Below are positions 9,463 through 18,887 of a stretch of 64,000 nucleotides of DNA, piece after piece (position 1 is the stretch's first letter; every line of letters begins with the position of its first letter). A model generated the notes under the pieces. It did no database searches. It worked only from the letters and a program-made list of their open reading frames with translations, and had not been told where the DNA came from. A program made the translations under genes and the position numbers. Origin of the DNA: Fredinandcohnia onubensis (GTDB lineage: Bacteria; Bacillota; Bacilli; Bacillales; Bacillaceae_L); NCBI RefSeq assembly GCF_002734285.1, contig NZ_NSEA01000003.1:313111-377110 (forward strand), read 5' to 3'.

Positions 9463-10737
9463 ATGACAGCAGTTGTAAAAGAACCTATTTCAAAGATAGT
9501 AGACGGCAAACGTGTAATTGTTAAAAAGCCTGAATTGCTTGCTCCAGCAGGTAACCTTGAAAAACTAAAAATTGCTGTTCATTATGGTGCGGATGCTGTT
9601 TTTATCGGTGGTCAAGAATACGGACTGCGTTCAAATGCTGATAATTTTACACTAGAAGAAATCGCAGAAGGTGTGGAATTTGCAAAAAAATATGGTGCGA
9701 AAATCTATGTTACGACAAATATATTTGCTCATAATGAAAATATAGATGGATTAGATGAATACTTAATCGGACTAGAAAATGCCGGAGTATCTGGAATTAT
9801 CGTAGCAGATCCACTTATTATTGAAACATGCAAGCGAGTGGCTCCAAAAATGGAAGTACACTTAAGTACACAGCAATCACTTTCTAACTGGAAGGCTGTT
9901 CAATTTTGGAAGGAAGAAGGCTTAGAACGTGTTGTTTTAGCACGTGAAACAAGTGCCGAAGAAATTAAAGAAATGAAGGAAAAGGTCGATATTGAGATCG
10001 AAACTTTTGTTCATGGTGCGATGTGTATTGCCTATTCTGGACGTTGTACATTAAGTAATCATATGACAGCACGTGATTCGAATCGTGGTGGTTGTTGTCA
10101 ATCATGTCGATGGGATTATGAATTATTTAAAATGGACGAAAATGAAAATGAAGTAGCCCTATTTGGTGAAAATGATGCTCCATTTGCAATGAGTCCAAAA
10201 GACTTAAAGCTTATCGAATCGATTCCACGCATGATTGAATTAGGAATTGATAGCTTGAAAATTGAAGGACGAATGAAGTCAATTCACTATATAGCAACAG
10301 TAGTAAGTGTTTACCGTAAAGTGATCGATGCGTATAGTGCTGATCCAGATAATTTCGTCATAGATAAAGAGTGGCTTAAAGAACTCGATAAGTGTGCAAA
10401 TCGTGAGACAGCTCCTGCCTTCTTTGAAGGGGTTCCTGGTGTATCAGAGCAAATGTATGGTACACATAGTAAAAAAACAACTTATGATTTTGCAGGTCTC
10501 GTGTTAGACTATGAAAAGGAATCAGGAATTGTAACGTTACAACAACGCAATTACTTTAAAAAGGGAGACCAGGTTGAATTTTTCGGCCCTGAAATTGACA
10601 ACTTCACACAAACAGTTGAGACGATTTGGGATGAGGACGGAAACGAAATAGAAGCTGCGAAACATCCATTGCAAATTGTTTCGTTTAAAGTGGACAAGCC
10701 TGTTTATCCAAACAACATGATGCGAAAGGGGAAGTAA
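9463..10737 (+). CDS. yrrO: Peptidase U32 family tRNA hydroxylation protein YrrO (TrhP2)
   Basis: A 424-residue U32 protein, paralogue of the preceding gene with an added C-terminal beta domain (about residues 335-415). Acts with YrrN in prephenate-dependent hydroxylation of tRNA U34. The cysteine motif MCIAYSGRC followed by GGCCQSC near residues 188-220 fits the 4Fe-4S site described for Trh[15 protein letters not shown] is the family N-terminal motif. The ATG follows AAGGAGGAATATGT; it is separated from udk by one base. Confidence 0.92.
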   Translation: MTAVVKEPISKIVDGKRVIVKKPELLAPAGNLEKLKIAVHYGADAVFIGGQEYGLRSNADNFTLEEIAEGVEFAKKYGAKIYVTTNIFAHNENIDGLDEYLIGLENAGVSGIIVADPLIIETCKRVAPKMEVHLSTQQSLSNWKAVQFWKEEGLERVVLARETSAEEIKEMKEKVDIEIETFVHGAMCIAYSGRCTLSNHMTARDSNRGGCCQSCRWDYELFKMDENENEVALFGENDAPFAMSPKDLKLIESIPRMIELGIDSLKIEGRMKSIHYIATVVSVYRKVIDAYSADPDNFVIDKEWLKELDKCANRETAPAFFEGVPGVSEQMYGTHSKKTTYDFAGLVLDYEKESGIVTLQQRNYFKKGDQVEFFGPEIDNFTQTVETIWDEDGNEIEAAKHPLQIVSFKVDKPVYPNNMMRKGK

Positions 10738-10738
10738 G

Positions 10739-11374
10739 ATGAGCAGAAAGCCAATTGTCATTGGCATTGCTGGGGGCTCAGGATCTGGTAAGACAAGTGT
10801 TTCAAAAGCCATTTATGAGCATTTTAGAGGCCATTCAATCATGATGATTGAGCAGGATTCCTATTATAAAGATCAAAGTGATATACCTTTTGAAGATAGA
10901 TTAAATACAAATTATGATCATCCACTGGCTTTTGATAATGATTTACTCATTGAGCATATTAAAAATCTTCTTGAATATAAAGGTATAAGAAAACCAGTTT
11001 ATGACTATAAATTTCATACAAGGTCTTCTGAAGTGATCAATGTTGAACCTAAAGATGTCATTATTTTAGAAGGAATTCTTGTTCTTGAGGATGCAAGATT
11101 ACGCGATTTGATGGATATTAAGCTATATGTTGACACGGATGCCGATATCCGCATCATCCGAAGAATGCTACGTGACATAAAAGACCGTGGACGTACGTTA
11201 GAATCTGTTATCGAACAGTATGAAACAGTGGTTCGTCCGATGCATAATCAATTCGTTGAACCAACGAAACGATATGCAGATATCATTATCCCCGAAGGTG
11301 GACAAAATCACGTTGCAATAGACTTAATGGTAACAAAAATTCAAACAATTCTTGAACAAAATGTCATTTTGTAA
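10739..11374 (+). CDS. udk: Uridine kinase
   Basis: Phosphorylates uridine and cytidine using ATP or GTP in pyrimidine salvage. It has 211 residues, the usual length. The Walker A motif [12 protein letters not shown] is at residues 8-19; EQDSYYKD and the nucleoside-binding YDHPLAFD segment follow, and the LID region has [12 protein letters not shown]. The ATG overlaps the end of yrrO, so it is probably translated from the same mRNA. Confidence 0.96.
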   Translation: MSRKPIVIGIAGGSGSGKTSVSKAIYEHFRGHSIMMIEQDSYYKDQSDIPFEDRLNTNYDHPLAFDNDLLIEHIKNLLEYKGIRKPVYDYKFHTRSSEVINVEPKDVIILEGILVLEDARLRDLMDIKLYVDTDADIRIIRRMLRDIKDRGRTLESVIEQYETVVRPMHNQFVEPTKRYADIIIPEGGQNHVAIDLMVTKIQTILEQNVIL

Positions 11375-11417
11375 TAACATAACAGAGAAAAAGGTGTTAT
11401 GATAGTACAATCAATAA

Positions 11418-11454
11418 GGAAAGGAGTGGTGGTAATTTTCTACCATTCCTTTCC
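11418..11454 (+). terminator. Hairpin between udk and greA
   Basis: A 13-bp stem (11418-11430 with 11442-11454, one G-U pair) with no clear T-tract after it. It could be an inefficient terminator or an mRNA 3'-stabilising structure for udk. Confidence 0.5.
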
Positions 11455-11546
11455 CTACATACAGTAAAGAAAAAAATTCGTACTACATATTTTAACTTAA
11501 AAGCAATCACAGGGGGATTGTAACGACTACAAGGAGTGAAGGGATT

Positions 11547-12020
11547 ATGGTAGAGAAAGTATTTCCTATGACATTAGAAGGAAAGCAAAAATTAGAGCAG
11601 GAATTAGAGCATTTAAAGACAGTTAAGCGCAAAGAAGTAGTTGAGCGCATTAAAATTGCAAGAAGCTTTGGGGACCTTTCAGAGAACTCAGAGTATGACT
11701 CTGCGAAAGATGAACAAGCATTTGTTGAAGGACGTATTACAACAATTGAAAATATGATTCGTAATGCAAAGATCATTGAAGAAGATGCTGACAGTGCTGG
11801 TCGTGTCTCACTAGGAAAATCAGTGACGTTTATTGAACTTCCAGATGGTGAAGAAGAAACATATACAATTGTAGGAAGTGCAGAAGCAGACCCATTTGAA
11901 GGGAAAATTTCAAATGACTCTCCAATTGCAAAAAGCCTTTTAGGCAAACATGTTGGTGATAAGGTAACTGTTCAAACTCCAGGTGGAGAAATGCTTGTCG
12001 AAATCACTAAGATTGACTAA
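11547..12020 (+). CDS. greA: Transcription elongation factor GreA
   Basis: Stimulates transcript cleavage by backtracked RNA polymerase. It has 157 residues, as in B. subtilis. The N-terminal coiled-coil (about residues 8-75) contains [12 protein letters not shown], holding the two acidic residues at the tip that act in the polymerase secondary channel; the C-terminal FKBP-like domain ends in the [11 protein letters not shown] motif. The ATG follows AAGGAGTGAAGGG. Confidence 0.97.
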   Translation: MVEKVFPMTLEGKQKLEQELEHLKTVKRKEVVERIKIARSFGDLSENSEYDSAKDEQAFVEGRITTIENMIRNAKIIEEDADSAGRVSLGKSVTFIELPDGEEETYTIVGSAEADPFEGKISNDSPIAKSLLGKHVGDKVTVQTPGGEMLVEITKID

Positions 12021-12074
12021 TATCGACATTGCATCAGGTCTTTTTATAACATTTTAATATGTATAAATAGTGTG

Positions 12075-12108
12075 ACACCTCGTCGAAACTGTAGACGAGG
12101 TGTTTTTC
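12075..12108 (+). terminator. Terminator after greA overlapping the pbpI ribosome binding site
   Basis: Perfect 10-bp stem (12075-12084 with 12094-12103) and a short T-tract. The 3' arm contains GAGGTG at 12097-12102, which is the only plausible Shine-Dalgarno for pbpI, seven bases before its ATG. Folding would both stop readthrough and hide the ribosome binding site. Confidence 0.8.
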
Positions 12109-12109
12109 T

Positions 12110-13885
12110 ATGGTTATTAAAAGACGAGCATTACTAATTCTGGTACTAATTCTGTTAGGCTTAGCTGGATTAATCGGCAGGCTTATACAATTACAGCTAG
12201 TAAGTACAGAATCATTTACGGATAGAGATGTGAATTTAATTGAAGCGAGTGTATCGCAACGAACCCAAGAACTTGTTATAGACCAAGGCCGGGGTAGATT
12301 TATTGACCGAAATAAAAAGGCGCTAACTCATGAATATTATCCAACACTAGTGTTGTTTCCTTTTTTAAAAAACGTTGAATGGCCAGCTGAAGAAGTGGCG
12401 GATATCGTAAATATTCCTGCTTCAAAACTAAATGATGAAATTTTGGAAGCGAAAAAGCCAGTTATTGTAGGTGGAGATAGACCCATAGAATTAACGGAAA
12501 CGCAAATGAATAAAATCAATAATCTCCAAATTCCTGGTGTATTTGCTGTCCATCGTCAATATGAACTCGATAGTGAAATCGCCGAGCACTTAATCGGCTT
12601 AATCCGGGAAAACAGAGAGTTGTTCGAAAATCGTTATCCAGAGAAAAACTATTTACCGAAAAATACAAAGCTAGGAATCACTGGTTTACAATCTACGTTT
12701 GATGAATTCCTATTACCAGAAGGAGAGGCGAAGCTTTTATATCATGTAGCAGGCGATGGAGGACCCTTATTCGGCATTGATGTAAAGTACACTGCACCTG
12801 CAAATCCGTATTATCCAGTTGCTATTCAAACAACACTTGATCGAGACCTCCAGCAGATGACAGAAGAGATACTTGATAAGCATGATTTGAAAAAAGGTGG
12901 AATTGTCCTTCTTGACGTTGAATCTAATGATTTACTTGCTATGGTAAGTAAACCAGATATAAATTCATCAAACCCATTTAGGGATGGCTCTGCTGAAAAT
13001 CAAATGATTATGCCACAATTCCCTGGTTCTGTGTTTAAGACAGTCATTGCCGCTGCTACAATCGAAAATCAACAAATCTCAAACGATCGTATGTTCAATT
13101 GTGACCAAGATTTGTATGGGGAGGGGCAAGCCGAATATCCACATGGTATGCTGAATTTTCATGATAGTTTTGCAAAAAGCTGTAATTTTACCTTTGCTAA
13201 GCTAGCCCAAGAATTAATACAAAAAGACCAAAACGTGATTGAACAATATTCTGAAATGCTTGGTTTACTTGGCCCAGTTGGATGGAATGGGGATGTATTT
13301 CGTTTTCAAGATTTTAAGCAGCTGCCAAATGAATACAATGGTCGAATTTGGACGGATGAACGCGATAAAAAAGTAGCGAAAGCAGTGGCGCAAACAGCCA
13401 TTGGACAAAAGGATGTTAGGGTAACTCCATTGGGGATTGCAAATATGATGGCAACTATTGCTCGTGGCGGTTCCAAAAAGGAGGTTCGTACTGTTAGTGA
13501 TGTATTATATAAAAACGGGACAACCCTATTCTCATTCTCCAAACAGGATATGGATGGACCGAAGATTGCTCCTTACACGGCAAGTAGGCTTCAGGAATTA
13601 TTAAGGGGTGTGGTTACATCCGGAACGGGACAAAGGTTCGCACAACTTCCATATACAGTGGCCGGAAAATCAGGTACAGCTGAGACAGGAAAAAAACAAG
13701 GAGATGCAGTCCTTGTAAACAAATGGTTTGCGGGTTATTTTCCATTTGAAAAACCAAAGTACGCGCTTGTCGTCGTCGATTTAGAACAGCCAGGAGCAAA
13801 GTCTGTAGCGAATACTGTTTTTTATGAAATCGTACAAGGTATATATCAACTGGAACAGGAAAAAGGTACCAAACAAAGCGACTGA
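12110..13885 (+). CDS. pbpI: Class B penicillin-binding protein PbpI (YrrR-like)
   Basis: A 591-residue monofunctional transpeptidase that crosslinks peptidoglycan. It has a basic N-terminus, a membrane anchor at about residues 8-25, a dimerisation domain, and a C-terminal transpeptidase domain. Catalytic motifs are SVFK near residue 307, SCN near residue 355 and KSGTA near residue 520. B. subtilis PbpI is 584 residues and lies between greA and yrrS as here. The only upstream ribosome binding site is embedded in the preceding terminator, so expression may depend on transcripts starting inside or reading through that hairpin. Confidence 0.92.
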   Translation: MVIKRRALLILVLILLGLAGLIGRLIQLQLVSTESFTDRDVNLIEASVSQRTQELVIDQGRGRFIDRNKKALTHEYYPTLVLFPFLKNVEWPAEEVADIVNIPASKLNDEILEAKKPVIVGGDRPIELTETQMNKINNLQIPGVFAVHRQYELDSEIAEHLIGLIRENRELFENRYPEKNYLPKNTKLGITGLQSTFDEFLLPEGEAKLLYHVAGDGGPLFGIDVKYTAPANPYYPVAIQTTLDRDLQQMTEEILDKHDLKKGGIVLLDVESNDLLAMVSKPDINSSNPFRDGSAENQMIMPQFPGSVFKTVIAAATIENQQISNDRMFNCDQDLYGEGQAEYPHGMLNFHDSFAKSCNFTFAKLAQELIQKDQNVIEQYSEMLGLLGPVGWNGDVFRFQDFKQLPNEYNGRIWTDERDKKVAKAVAQTAIGQKDVRVTPLGIANMMATIARGGSKKEVRTVSDVLYKNGTTLFSFSKQDMDGPKIAPYTASRLQELLRGVVTSGTGQRFAQLPYTVAGKSGTAETGKKQGDAVLVNKWFAGYFPFEKPKYALVVVDLEQPGAKSVANTVFYEIVQGIYQLEQEKGTKQSD

Positions 13886-13974
13886 TAAAGAAATGTCTTC
13901 AACCTTTCTTTCACACATGCTAGAATAAGAAGATAGTTTACTGATTAATAGTCGTTTTTAGGAGGTACTATAAT

Positions 13975-14739
13975 ATGGGGTATGAGTTAGACAAATTGAA
14001 TGAAGGGCCTCGATCTGGAAGAAGAGCGAAAAGAAAAAAGGTAAATCGAATTTTAAATATTTTAATCGTCCTTGTGGTTGTTATGATTGTCTTTTTTGGA
14101 GGAAAGTTAATTTTTGGCGATAAAAATATAGATGATTCTGTAGCTTCCAAACAGACAAACCAACCGGCAAATGATAATGGAAAAGTTGCTTCAGATCCTT
14201 CAGATAACAAAGAGAATGAAGCAGAAGAAACTTCAGGCGAAACGAATGAACAAACGAAAGAAGAGACAAAAAAAGATACGCCTGAAGGAAATGAAGAGGA
14301 AAAAACTACAGAATCTGATGAATCTGAAGTGATTACAGAAGGTGCTCCTGAATCAAATATTGTGAAAACAATCGTCAATCCGGCATGGAAGCCAATCGGT
14401 ACTGAGCAAGCAGAACCACATACAACGAATTTTGAAACCGATTCAGTTGACCGCATCGAAATGGAAATGGCTACAAGCTACGCCACCGGTTTTGACCGCT
14501 CAGCTATGGTTGTGTGGTGGCTTGGCAGAAATGGTGGAAATTCGATCACTGCTACTGTTTCATCAAAAACAACAAAACAAGTTCTTAAAGTATATTTAGA
14601 ATGGGTTCCTAACGAAGGCTGGAAACCAACAAAAGTTGAAGAATTAAAAGAAAATGACAGTGAAACATATAAAAACTATAAAACCTCAGAACCAGATGAA
14701 GACGAAAACGAACCAGATGAGGATGAGGATGAAGATTAA
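13975..14739 (+). CDS. yrrS: YrrS family protein (DUF1510)
   Basis: A 254-residue protein of unknown function with a cytosolic basic N-terminus (RRAKRKK), one membrane segment at about residues 27-46, and an extracellular part. Residues 55-120 are low-complexity and rich in Glu, Thr and Asn; the DUF1510 domain is at about residues 128-235. The last 18 residues are an acidic tail made of repeated EPDED units. B. subtilis yrrS also follows pbpI. Start follows GGAGGTACTATAAT. Confidence 0.88.
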   Translation: MGYELDKLNEGPRSGRRAKRKKVNRILNILIVLVVVMIVFFGGKLIFGDKNIDDSVASKQTNQPANDNGKVASDPSDNKENEAEETSGETNEQTKEETKKDTPEGNEEEKTTESDESEVITEGAPESNIVKTIVNPAWKPIGTEQAEPHTTNFETDSVDRIEMEMATSYATGFDRSAMVVWWLGRNGGNSITATVSSKTTKQVLKVYLEWVPNEGWKPTKVEELKENDSETYKNYKTSEPDEDENEPDEDEDED

Positions 14740-14745
14740 TTATAG

Positions 14746-14769
14746 CGCAGGATATTCCTGCGTTTTTTT
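14746..14769 (+). terminator. Terminator after yrrS
   Basis: Stem CGCAGG / CCTGCG with a five-base loop and a run of seven T. Confidence 0.88.
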
Positions 14770-14838
14770 GTGCCGTCTTTTCATCTAATAATTGATAATA
14801 GCAGTATAATATGTTAAATTTAGAACAATTCATTGTTT

Positions 14839-14867
14839 AATTCATAGTATACTTATAGGAATAATAT
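14839..14867 (+). promoter_or_regulatory. Possible CymR half-site at the yrrT operon promoter
   Basis: ATAGGAATA at 14855-14863 matches the right half of the CymR operator. The left half matches poorly. In B. subtilis CymR represses this operon when cysteine is plentiful. An AT-rich -10-like TAATAT overlaps the site. Tentative. Confidence 0.3.
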
Positions 14868-14889
14868 ATAATTGTGGAGAGTGAGAAAA

Positions 14890-15534
14890 ATGGGGCGAGA
14901 ATTTTTAGATGTTTTTGAAGGTTGGGCAGATTCCTATGATTCAACTGTAACCGGTCATGATGTGGAATATAAAGAAGTGTTTTCACGATATGATGACATC
15001 TTAAATGATGTTGTACAAAAATCTGGCCACGCTGTTTTGGAGTTTGGTGTGGGCACAGGAAATCTCACTCAAAAATTACTTAACAATAATAAGAAAGTGT
15101 ATGGAGTGGAACCATCAAAGCCTATGCGGGAAATCGCCTTAGAAAAGCTTCATTACTTTAATTTTACAATAGAAGATGGAGATTTTATCGTTTTCAATAA
15201 GCCAACTGCCCAAATTGATACCATTGTAAGTACGTATGCATTTCACCACTTAACTGACACCGAGAAAAACCAAGCTATTTCACAATATAGCAACTTGCTT
15301 GAAAAAGGTGGTAAAATAGTGTTTGCGGATACAATGTTTGAGAATAAACAAGAATATACAATGACGATTCATTCCGCAAAACAAAATGGCTTTCATAACC
15401 TTGCAAAAGATTTAGAAACGGAATATTACACAACCATTCCTGTATTACGTGAAATTGCAAAGCAAAATGGCTTTACTGTTGAATTCACACGTTTTAATCA
15501 TTTTGTTTGGGTCATGGAGGCAACGAAACAGTAA
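14890..15534 (+). CDS. yrrT: SAM-dependent methyltransferase YrrT
   Basis: A 214-residue class I methyltransferase with the SAM-binding motif [15 protein letters not shown] at about residues 48-62. The substrate is not firmly known; it is always the first gene of the methionine-to-cysteine operon and is believed to be involved in recycling S-adenosylmethionine. Length matches B. subtilis YrrT. The start is the ATG after GGAGAGTGAG; an upstream in-frame TTG has no ribosome binding site. Followed 22 bases later by mtnN. Confidence 0.92.
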   Translation: MGREFLDVFEGWADSYDSTVTGHDVEYKEVFSRYDDILNDVVQKSGHAVLEFGVGTGNLTQKLLNNNKKVYGVEPSKPMREIALEKLHYFNFTIEDGDFIVFNKPTAQIDTIVSTYAFHHLTDTEKNQAISQYSNLLEKGGKIVFADTMFENKQEYTMTIHSAKQNGFHNLAKDLETEYYTTIPVLREIAKQNGFTVEFTRFNHFVWVMEATKQ

Positions 15535-15556
15535 AAACGAAAGGTGATACGTACTT

Positions 15557-16261
15557 ATGAAGATAGCAATTATCGGAGCAATGGATGAAGAAGTAGGAAT
15601 TTTAAGAGATAAAATTGAAAATAGACAGGAAACCACAGTTGCCGAAAGTGTTTTTTATACTGGGACGCTGAATGGGTATGATGTTATTTTATTAAAATCA
15701 GGAATTGGAAAAGTGAATGCAGCCATATCTACAACTATTTTATTACAGCAATTTAAACCAAATTATGTTGTAAATACAGGCTCTGCAGGCGGTCATTTAA
15801 AAACGCTAAATGTAGGCGATATCGTCATTTCTTCAGAAGTAAGACATCATGATGTGGATGTAACTGCATTTAACTATGAATATGGGCAAGTTCCTGGATT
15901 GCCAGCAGCATTTAAAGCGGATGAAAAGCTAATAGAATTAGCCGAAAAAAGCGCCGAAGGAATCACAGATATACAGGTTGTGACTGGATTAATTGCAACA
16001 GGTGACTCCTTCATGAATGATCCAGAGCGAGTATCATTTGTAAGTCAAAAATTCGGTGATTTATATGCTGTAGAAATGGAAGCAGCGGCTGTAGCGCAAG
16101 TTTGTCATCAATTTAAAGTACCATTTGTAGTTATCCGTGCCTTATCAGATATCGCAGGTAAAGAATCTGATGTATCGTTTGAACAATTCCTACAAACTGC
16201 AGCAGCACATTCATCAGACGTAGTTGAAAAAATGGTAGAACAAATTAATAAGTCTTTGTAA
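15557..16261 (+). CDS. mtnN: 5'-methylthioadenosine/S-adenosylhomocysteine nucleosidase
   Basis: Hydrolyses S-adenosylhomocysteine and methylthioadenosine, releasing adenine; the SRH product feeds homocysteine formation. It has 234 residues. The N-terminal [12 protein letters not shown] carries the catalytic Glu, and the C-terminal VRALSDIAG carries the Asp that protonates adenine. [11 protein letters not shown] is the nucleoside-binding motif. It supplies substrate to mccA downstream through the SRH-homocysteine route. Confidence 0.96.
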   Translation: MKIAIIGAMDEEVGILRDKIENRQETTVAESVFYTGTLNGYDVILLKSGIGKVNAAISTTILLQQFKPNYVVNTGSAGGHLKTLNVGDIVISSEVRHHDVDVTAFNYEYGQVPGLPAAFKADEKLIELAEKSAEGITDIQVVTGLIATGDSFMNDPERVSFVSQKFGDLYAVEMEAAAVAQVCHQFKVPFVVIRALSDIAGKESDVSFEQFLQTAAAHSSDVVEKMVEQINKSL

Positions 16262-16277
16262 ACGGAGTGAATCTAAA

Positions 16278-17201
16278 ATGCAAGTGTATCAAAATGTTCA
16301 CGGGCTTATCGGAAATACCCCGATCGTAGAGATTACGAAATTTCCATTATCTAATGGTGTTCGTCTTTTTGCAAAGCTCGAATTCTTTAATCCAGGCGGA
16401 AGTATAAAAGATCGTTTAGGAGTTGAACTTCTTCAAGAAGCTTTTGCTACAGGTCAGATAACTGAAGGAGGAACGATCATTGAGCCTACTGCCGGCAATA
16501 CTGGGATTGGACTTGCACTTGCTGCAATCAACCGTAATGTAAATGTGATTCTTTGTGTTCCTGAAAAGTTCTCAGTTGAAAAACAAGAATTGATGAAGGC
16601 GTTAGGAGCAACTATCGTCAATACTCCAACAGAGGCAGGTATGAAAGGTGCCATTGAAAAGGCAAAAGAGCTTCTTAATGAAATTCCAAATTCCTATTGT
16701 CCACAGCAATTCGCTAACCCTGCGAACCCTGAAACCTACTATAAAACAATTGGACCCGAGATCTGGGAACAGCTTGAAGGACAATTAGATATATTTTTAG
16801 CGGGAGCAGGTACAGGTGGTACTTTTATGGGGACTGCTAAATATTTAAAGGAAAAGAAAAAGTCCATAAAGACCGTTATCGTTGAACCAGAGGGATCGAT
16901 CCTAAATGGCGGTGAATCAGGTCCACATAAAACAGAAGGTATTGGAATGGAATTTCTTCCAGGATATATGGATACATCCTATTTTGACTCGATTCATACG
17001 GTATCAGATGAGGATGCTTTCCGTCGTGTGAAAGAAATAGCACGTACGGAGGGGCTTCTTGTCGGCAGTTCTTCAGGGGCAGCCCTTCATGCCGCTCTTT
17101 TAGAGTCAGAAAAAGCACAGCCAGGATCACATATTCTAGTCATTTTTCCTGACAGTAGTGAACGCTATTTAAGTAAAAAAATATATCAAGGTGGGATTTA
17201 A
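16278..17201 (+). CDS. mccA: O-acetylserine-dependent cystathionine beta-synthase MccA
   Basis: PLP enzyme that condenses O-acetylserine with homocysteine to cystathionine. It has 307 residues and the cysteine-synthase fold. The PLP lysine lies in GGSIKDRLG near residue 41; PTAGNTGIGLA is the substrate loop, and GTGGTFMG binds the PLP phosphate. Its neighbours mtnN and mccB place it in reverse transsulfuration, separating it from CysK-type cysteine synthases. Known as YrhA in B. subtilis. Confidence 0.94.
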   Translation: MQVYQNVHGLIGNTPIVEITKFPLSNGVRLFAKLEFFNPGGSIKDRLGVELLQEAFATGQITEGGTIIEPTAGNTGIGLALAAINRNVNVILCVPEKFSVEKQELMKALGATIVNTPTEAGMKGAIEKAKELLNEIPNSYCPQQFANPANPETYYKTIGPEIWEQLEGQLDIFLAGAGTGGTFMGTAKYLKEKKKSIKTVIVEPEGSILNGGESGPHKTEGIGMEFLPGYMDTSYFDSIHTVSDEDAFRRVKEIARTEGLLVGSSSGAALHAALLESEKAQPGSHILVIFPDSSERYLSKKIYQGGI

Positions 17202-17203
17202 GA

Positions 17204-18337
17204 ATGAAACGTAAAACAATGCTTATTCATGGAGGAGTTGGCGAGGATCCACAGACAGGTGCGGTTAATACGCCTATCTATCAGGTTAGCACTTATAAAC
17301 AAGAAGGTATCGGAGGCCATAAAGGCTTTGAATATTCACGAACCGGAAATCCAACCAGACATGCACTAGAAGAATTAATCAAGGACATTGAAGGTGGAGA
17401 AAGAGGCTTTGCATTTGGCTCAGGTATGGCTGCAATCACAGCCGTAATGATGTTATTTAACAGCGGAGACCATGTCATTTTAACAGACGATGTGTACGGC
17501 GGTACATATCGCATAATGACAAAGGTTCTTAATCGACTAGGTATTGATTCAACCTTTGTTGATACAAGCAATCTAGACAATATTGAGGGTGAGATTCGTG
17601 AAAATACAAAAGCAATTTACATCGAATCTCCGACAAATCCTTTATTAAAAATTACCGATATTAAAGGTGCTTCAGAAATTGCAAAGAAACATAACCTTTT
17701 AACTATCGTTGATAACACGTTTAGCACGCCATATTGGCAAACACCAATAGCTCTAGGTGCTGATATTGTCTTACACAGTGCTACCAAGTATATTGGTGGT
17801 CATAGTGATGTAGTAGCTGGTCTTGCGGTTGTTAACTCCGCTAAGCTAGGTGAAGAATTGCATTTTGTTCAAAACTCAACGGGTGGTGTACTTGGTCCTC
17901 AGGACTCCTGGTTGTTAATTCGTGGGATACGTACACTTGGAGTACGGATGGAAGAGCATGAGGAAAATACGAATAAAATAGTCGAGTTCCTTCAAAACCA
18001 TCCAGCAGTTAAAAAGGTATACTATCCTGGGATTGAATCACATCCAAATCACGCCATTGCGAAAGAACAAGCAAAAGGATTTGGTGGTATGGTATCCTTT
18101 GATGTTGGCAGTGAAGAAAATGCAGATAAGCTATTAAGGAAAGTTAAATACTTTACCTTAGCGGAAAGTTTAGGGGCAGTCGAAAGCTTAATTTCTGTGC
18201 CAGCTAAAATGACCCACGCCTCCATTCCAGCAGATCGCCGTGCAGAATTAGGCATTGGAGATGGGCTAGTACGGATCTCTGTTGGATTAGAAGATGTTGA
18301 AGACTTAATCGAAGACCTCGAACAAAGCTTACAATAA
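17204..18337 (+). CDS. mccB: Cystathionine gamma-lyase / homocysteine gamma-lyase MccB
   Basis: PLP-dependent enzyme that splits cystathionine to cysteine, 2-oxobutyrate and ammonia. It has 377 residues. The PLP lysine is in HSATKYIGGHSD near residue 196; YSRTGNPTR near residue 46 and the SGMAAI motif bind PLP from the partner subunit. It starts two bases after mccA, so the pair is cotranslated. Known as YrhB in B. subtilis. Confidence 0.94.
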   Translation: MKRKTMLIHGGVGEDPQTGAVNTPIYQVSTYKQEGIGGHKGFEYSRTGNPTRHALEELIKDIEGGERGFAFGSGMAAITAVMMLFNSGDHVILTDDVYGGTYRIMTKVLNRLGIDSTFVDTSNLDNIEGEIRENTKAIYIESPTNPLLKITDIKGASEIAKKHNLLTIVDNTFSTPYWQTPIALGADIVLHSATKYIGGHSDVVAGLAVVNSAKLGEELHFVQNSTGGVLGPQDSWLLIRGIRTLGVRMEEHEENTNKIVEFLQNHPAVKKVYYPGIESHPNHAIAKEQAKGFGGMVSFDVGSEENADKLLRKVKYFTLAESLGAVESLISVPAKMTHASIPADRRAELGIGDGLVRISVGLEDVEDLIEDLEQSLQ

Positions 18338-18343
18338 GAAGTA

Positions 18344-18377
18344 AACCTCTGGCTCATTTAAGGGTTAGAGGTTTTTT
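18344..18377 (+). terminator. Terminator after mccB
   Basis: Stem AACCTCT / AGAGGTT with a 16-base loop, followed by a T-run. It separates mccB from yrhC. Confidence 0.75.
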
Positions 18378-18472
18378 TGGGGGAATTAAACTGCTAAAAT
18401 TTACATTCTTAACAACCTATCAAGCTATGATATTATAGGGTAGAAGTTTAATAATTTGGTAGGTGAGACATG

Positions 18473-18703
18473 ATGGAACAAAATAAACAAGTGAAAAACC
18501 TGCGTACTAAAGTCACAGACTACACAAACTTCGGATATATCCTTCTTGTTTTAAGTGTATTTTTATATATCGGTGTTATCATTCCGGAGGGACGTTCTCC
18601 GTTTCAACTATATACAATGATGGGTTCTACACTCATTCTCTTAAGCTTGTCATTTACATTTTTTATTTTAGTGATTAAATATAAAAAACAACTCGAAGAT
18701 TAA
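18473..18703 (+). CDS. yrhC: YrhC family membrane protein
   Basis: A 76-residue protein of unknown function with two predicted membrane segments, at about residues 18-36 and 47-67, and charged ends. The YrhC family is found downstream of mccB in Bacillus. Two adjacent ATG codons are possible; the second has better spacing from AGGTGAG and gives the B. subtilis length. Own terminator downstream. Confidence 0.85.
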   Translation: MEQNKQVKNLRTKVTDYTNFGYILLVLSVFLYIGVIIPEGRSPFQLYTMMGSTLILLSLSFTFFILVIKYKKQLED

Positions 18704-18707
18704 TAGT

Positions 18708-18741
18708 CCTTCACCTAAATTTTTGGTGAAGGAATTTTTTT
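18708..18741 (+). terminator. Terminator after yrhC
   Basis: Stem CCTTCACC / GGTGAAGG with a nine-base loop and a T-run. Confidence 0.9.
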
Positions 18742-18752
18742 GCAAAAAAGTG

Positions 18753-18781
18753 TTTACATGTGTACCTTAATTGGTTATAAT
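18753..18781 (+). promoter_or_regulatory. Sigma-A promoter of the micro-ORF cluster
   Basis: TTTACA and TATAAT with a 17-base spacer, 43 bases upstream of the first micro-ORF. Confidence 0.7.
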
Positions 18782-18813
18782 TACCACAGTAGGAAAAATT
18801 AATGATAAAAGGA

Positions 18814-18887
18814 GGTCGAATAAAATGATTAAATTAAATGCTATTGCTACAAATATCACAACTTCATATGAAACAATCTATTCGACC
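18814..18887 (+). promoter_or_regulatory. Inverted repeat enclosing the micro-ORF start
   Basis: GGTCGAATA (18814-18822) and TATTCGACC (18879-18887) are perfect 9-base complements. The left arm includes the last bases of the GGAGG ribosome binding site; the right arm is codons 19-21 of the ORF. Pairing would block initiation until a ribosome or another factor opens it. Confidence 0.5.

Noticed and set aside
13968-14456. 162-codon minus-strand ORF inside yrrS
   Set aside because: Ser/Phe-rich mirror of the Glu-rich low-complexity region of YrrS.
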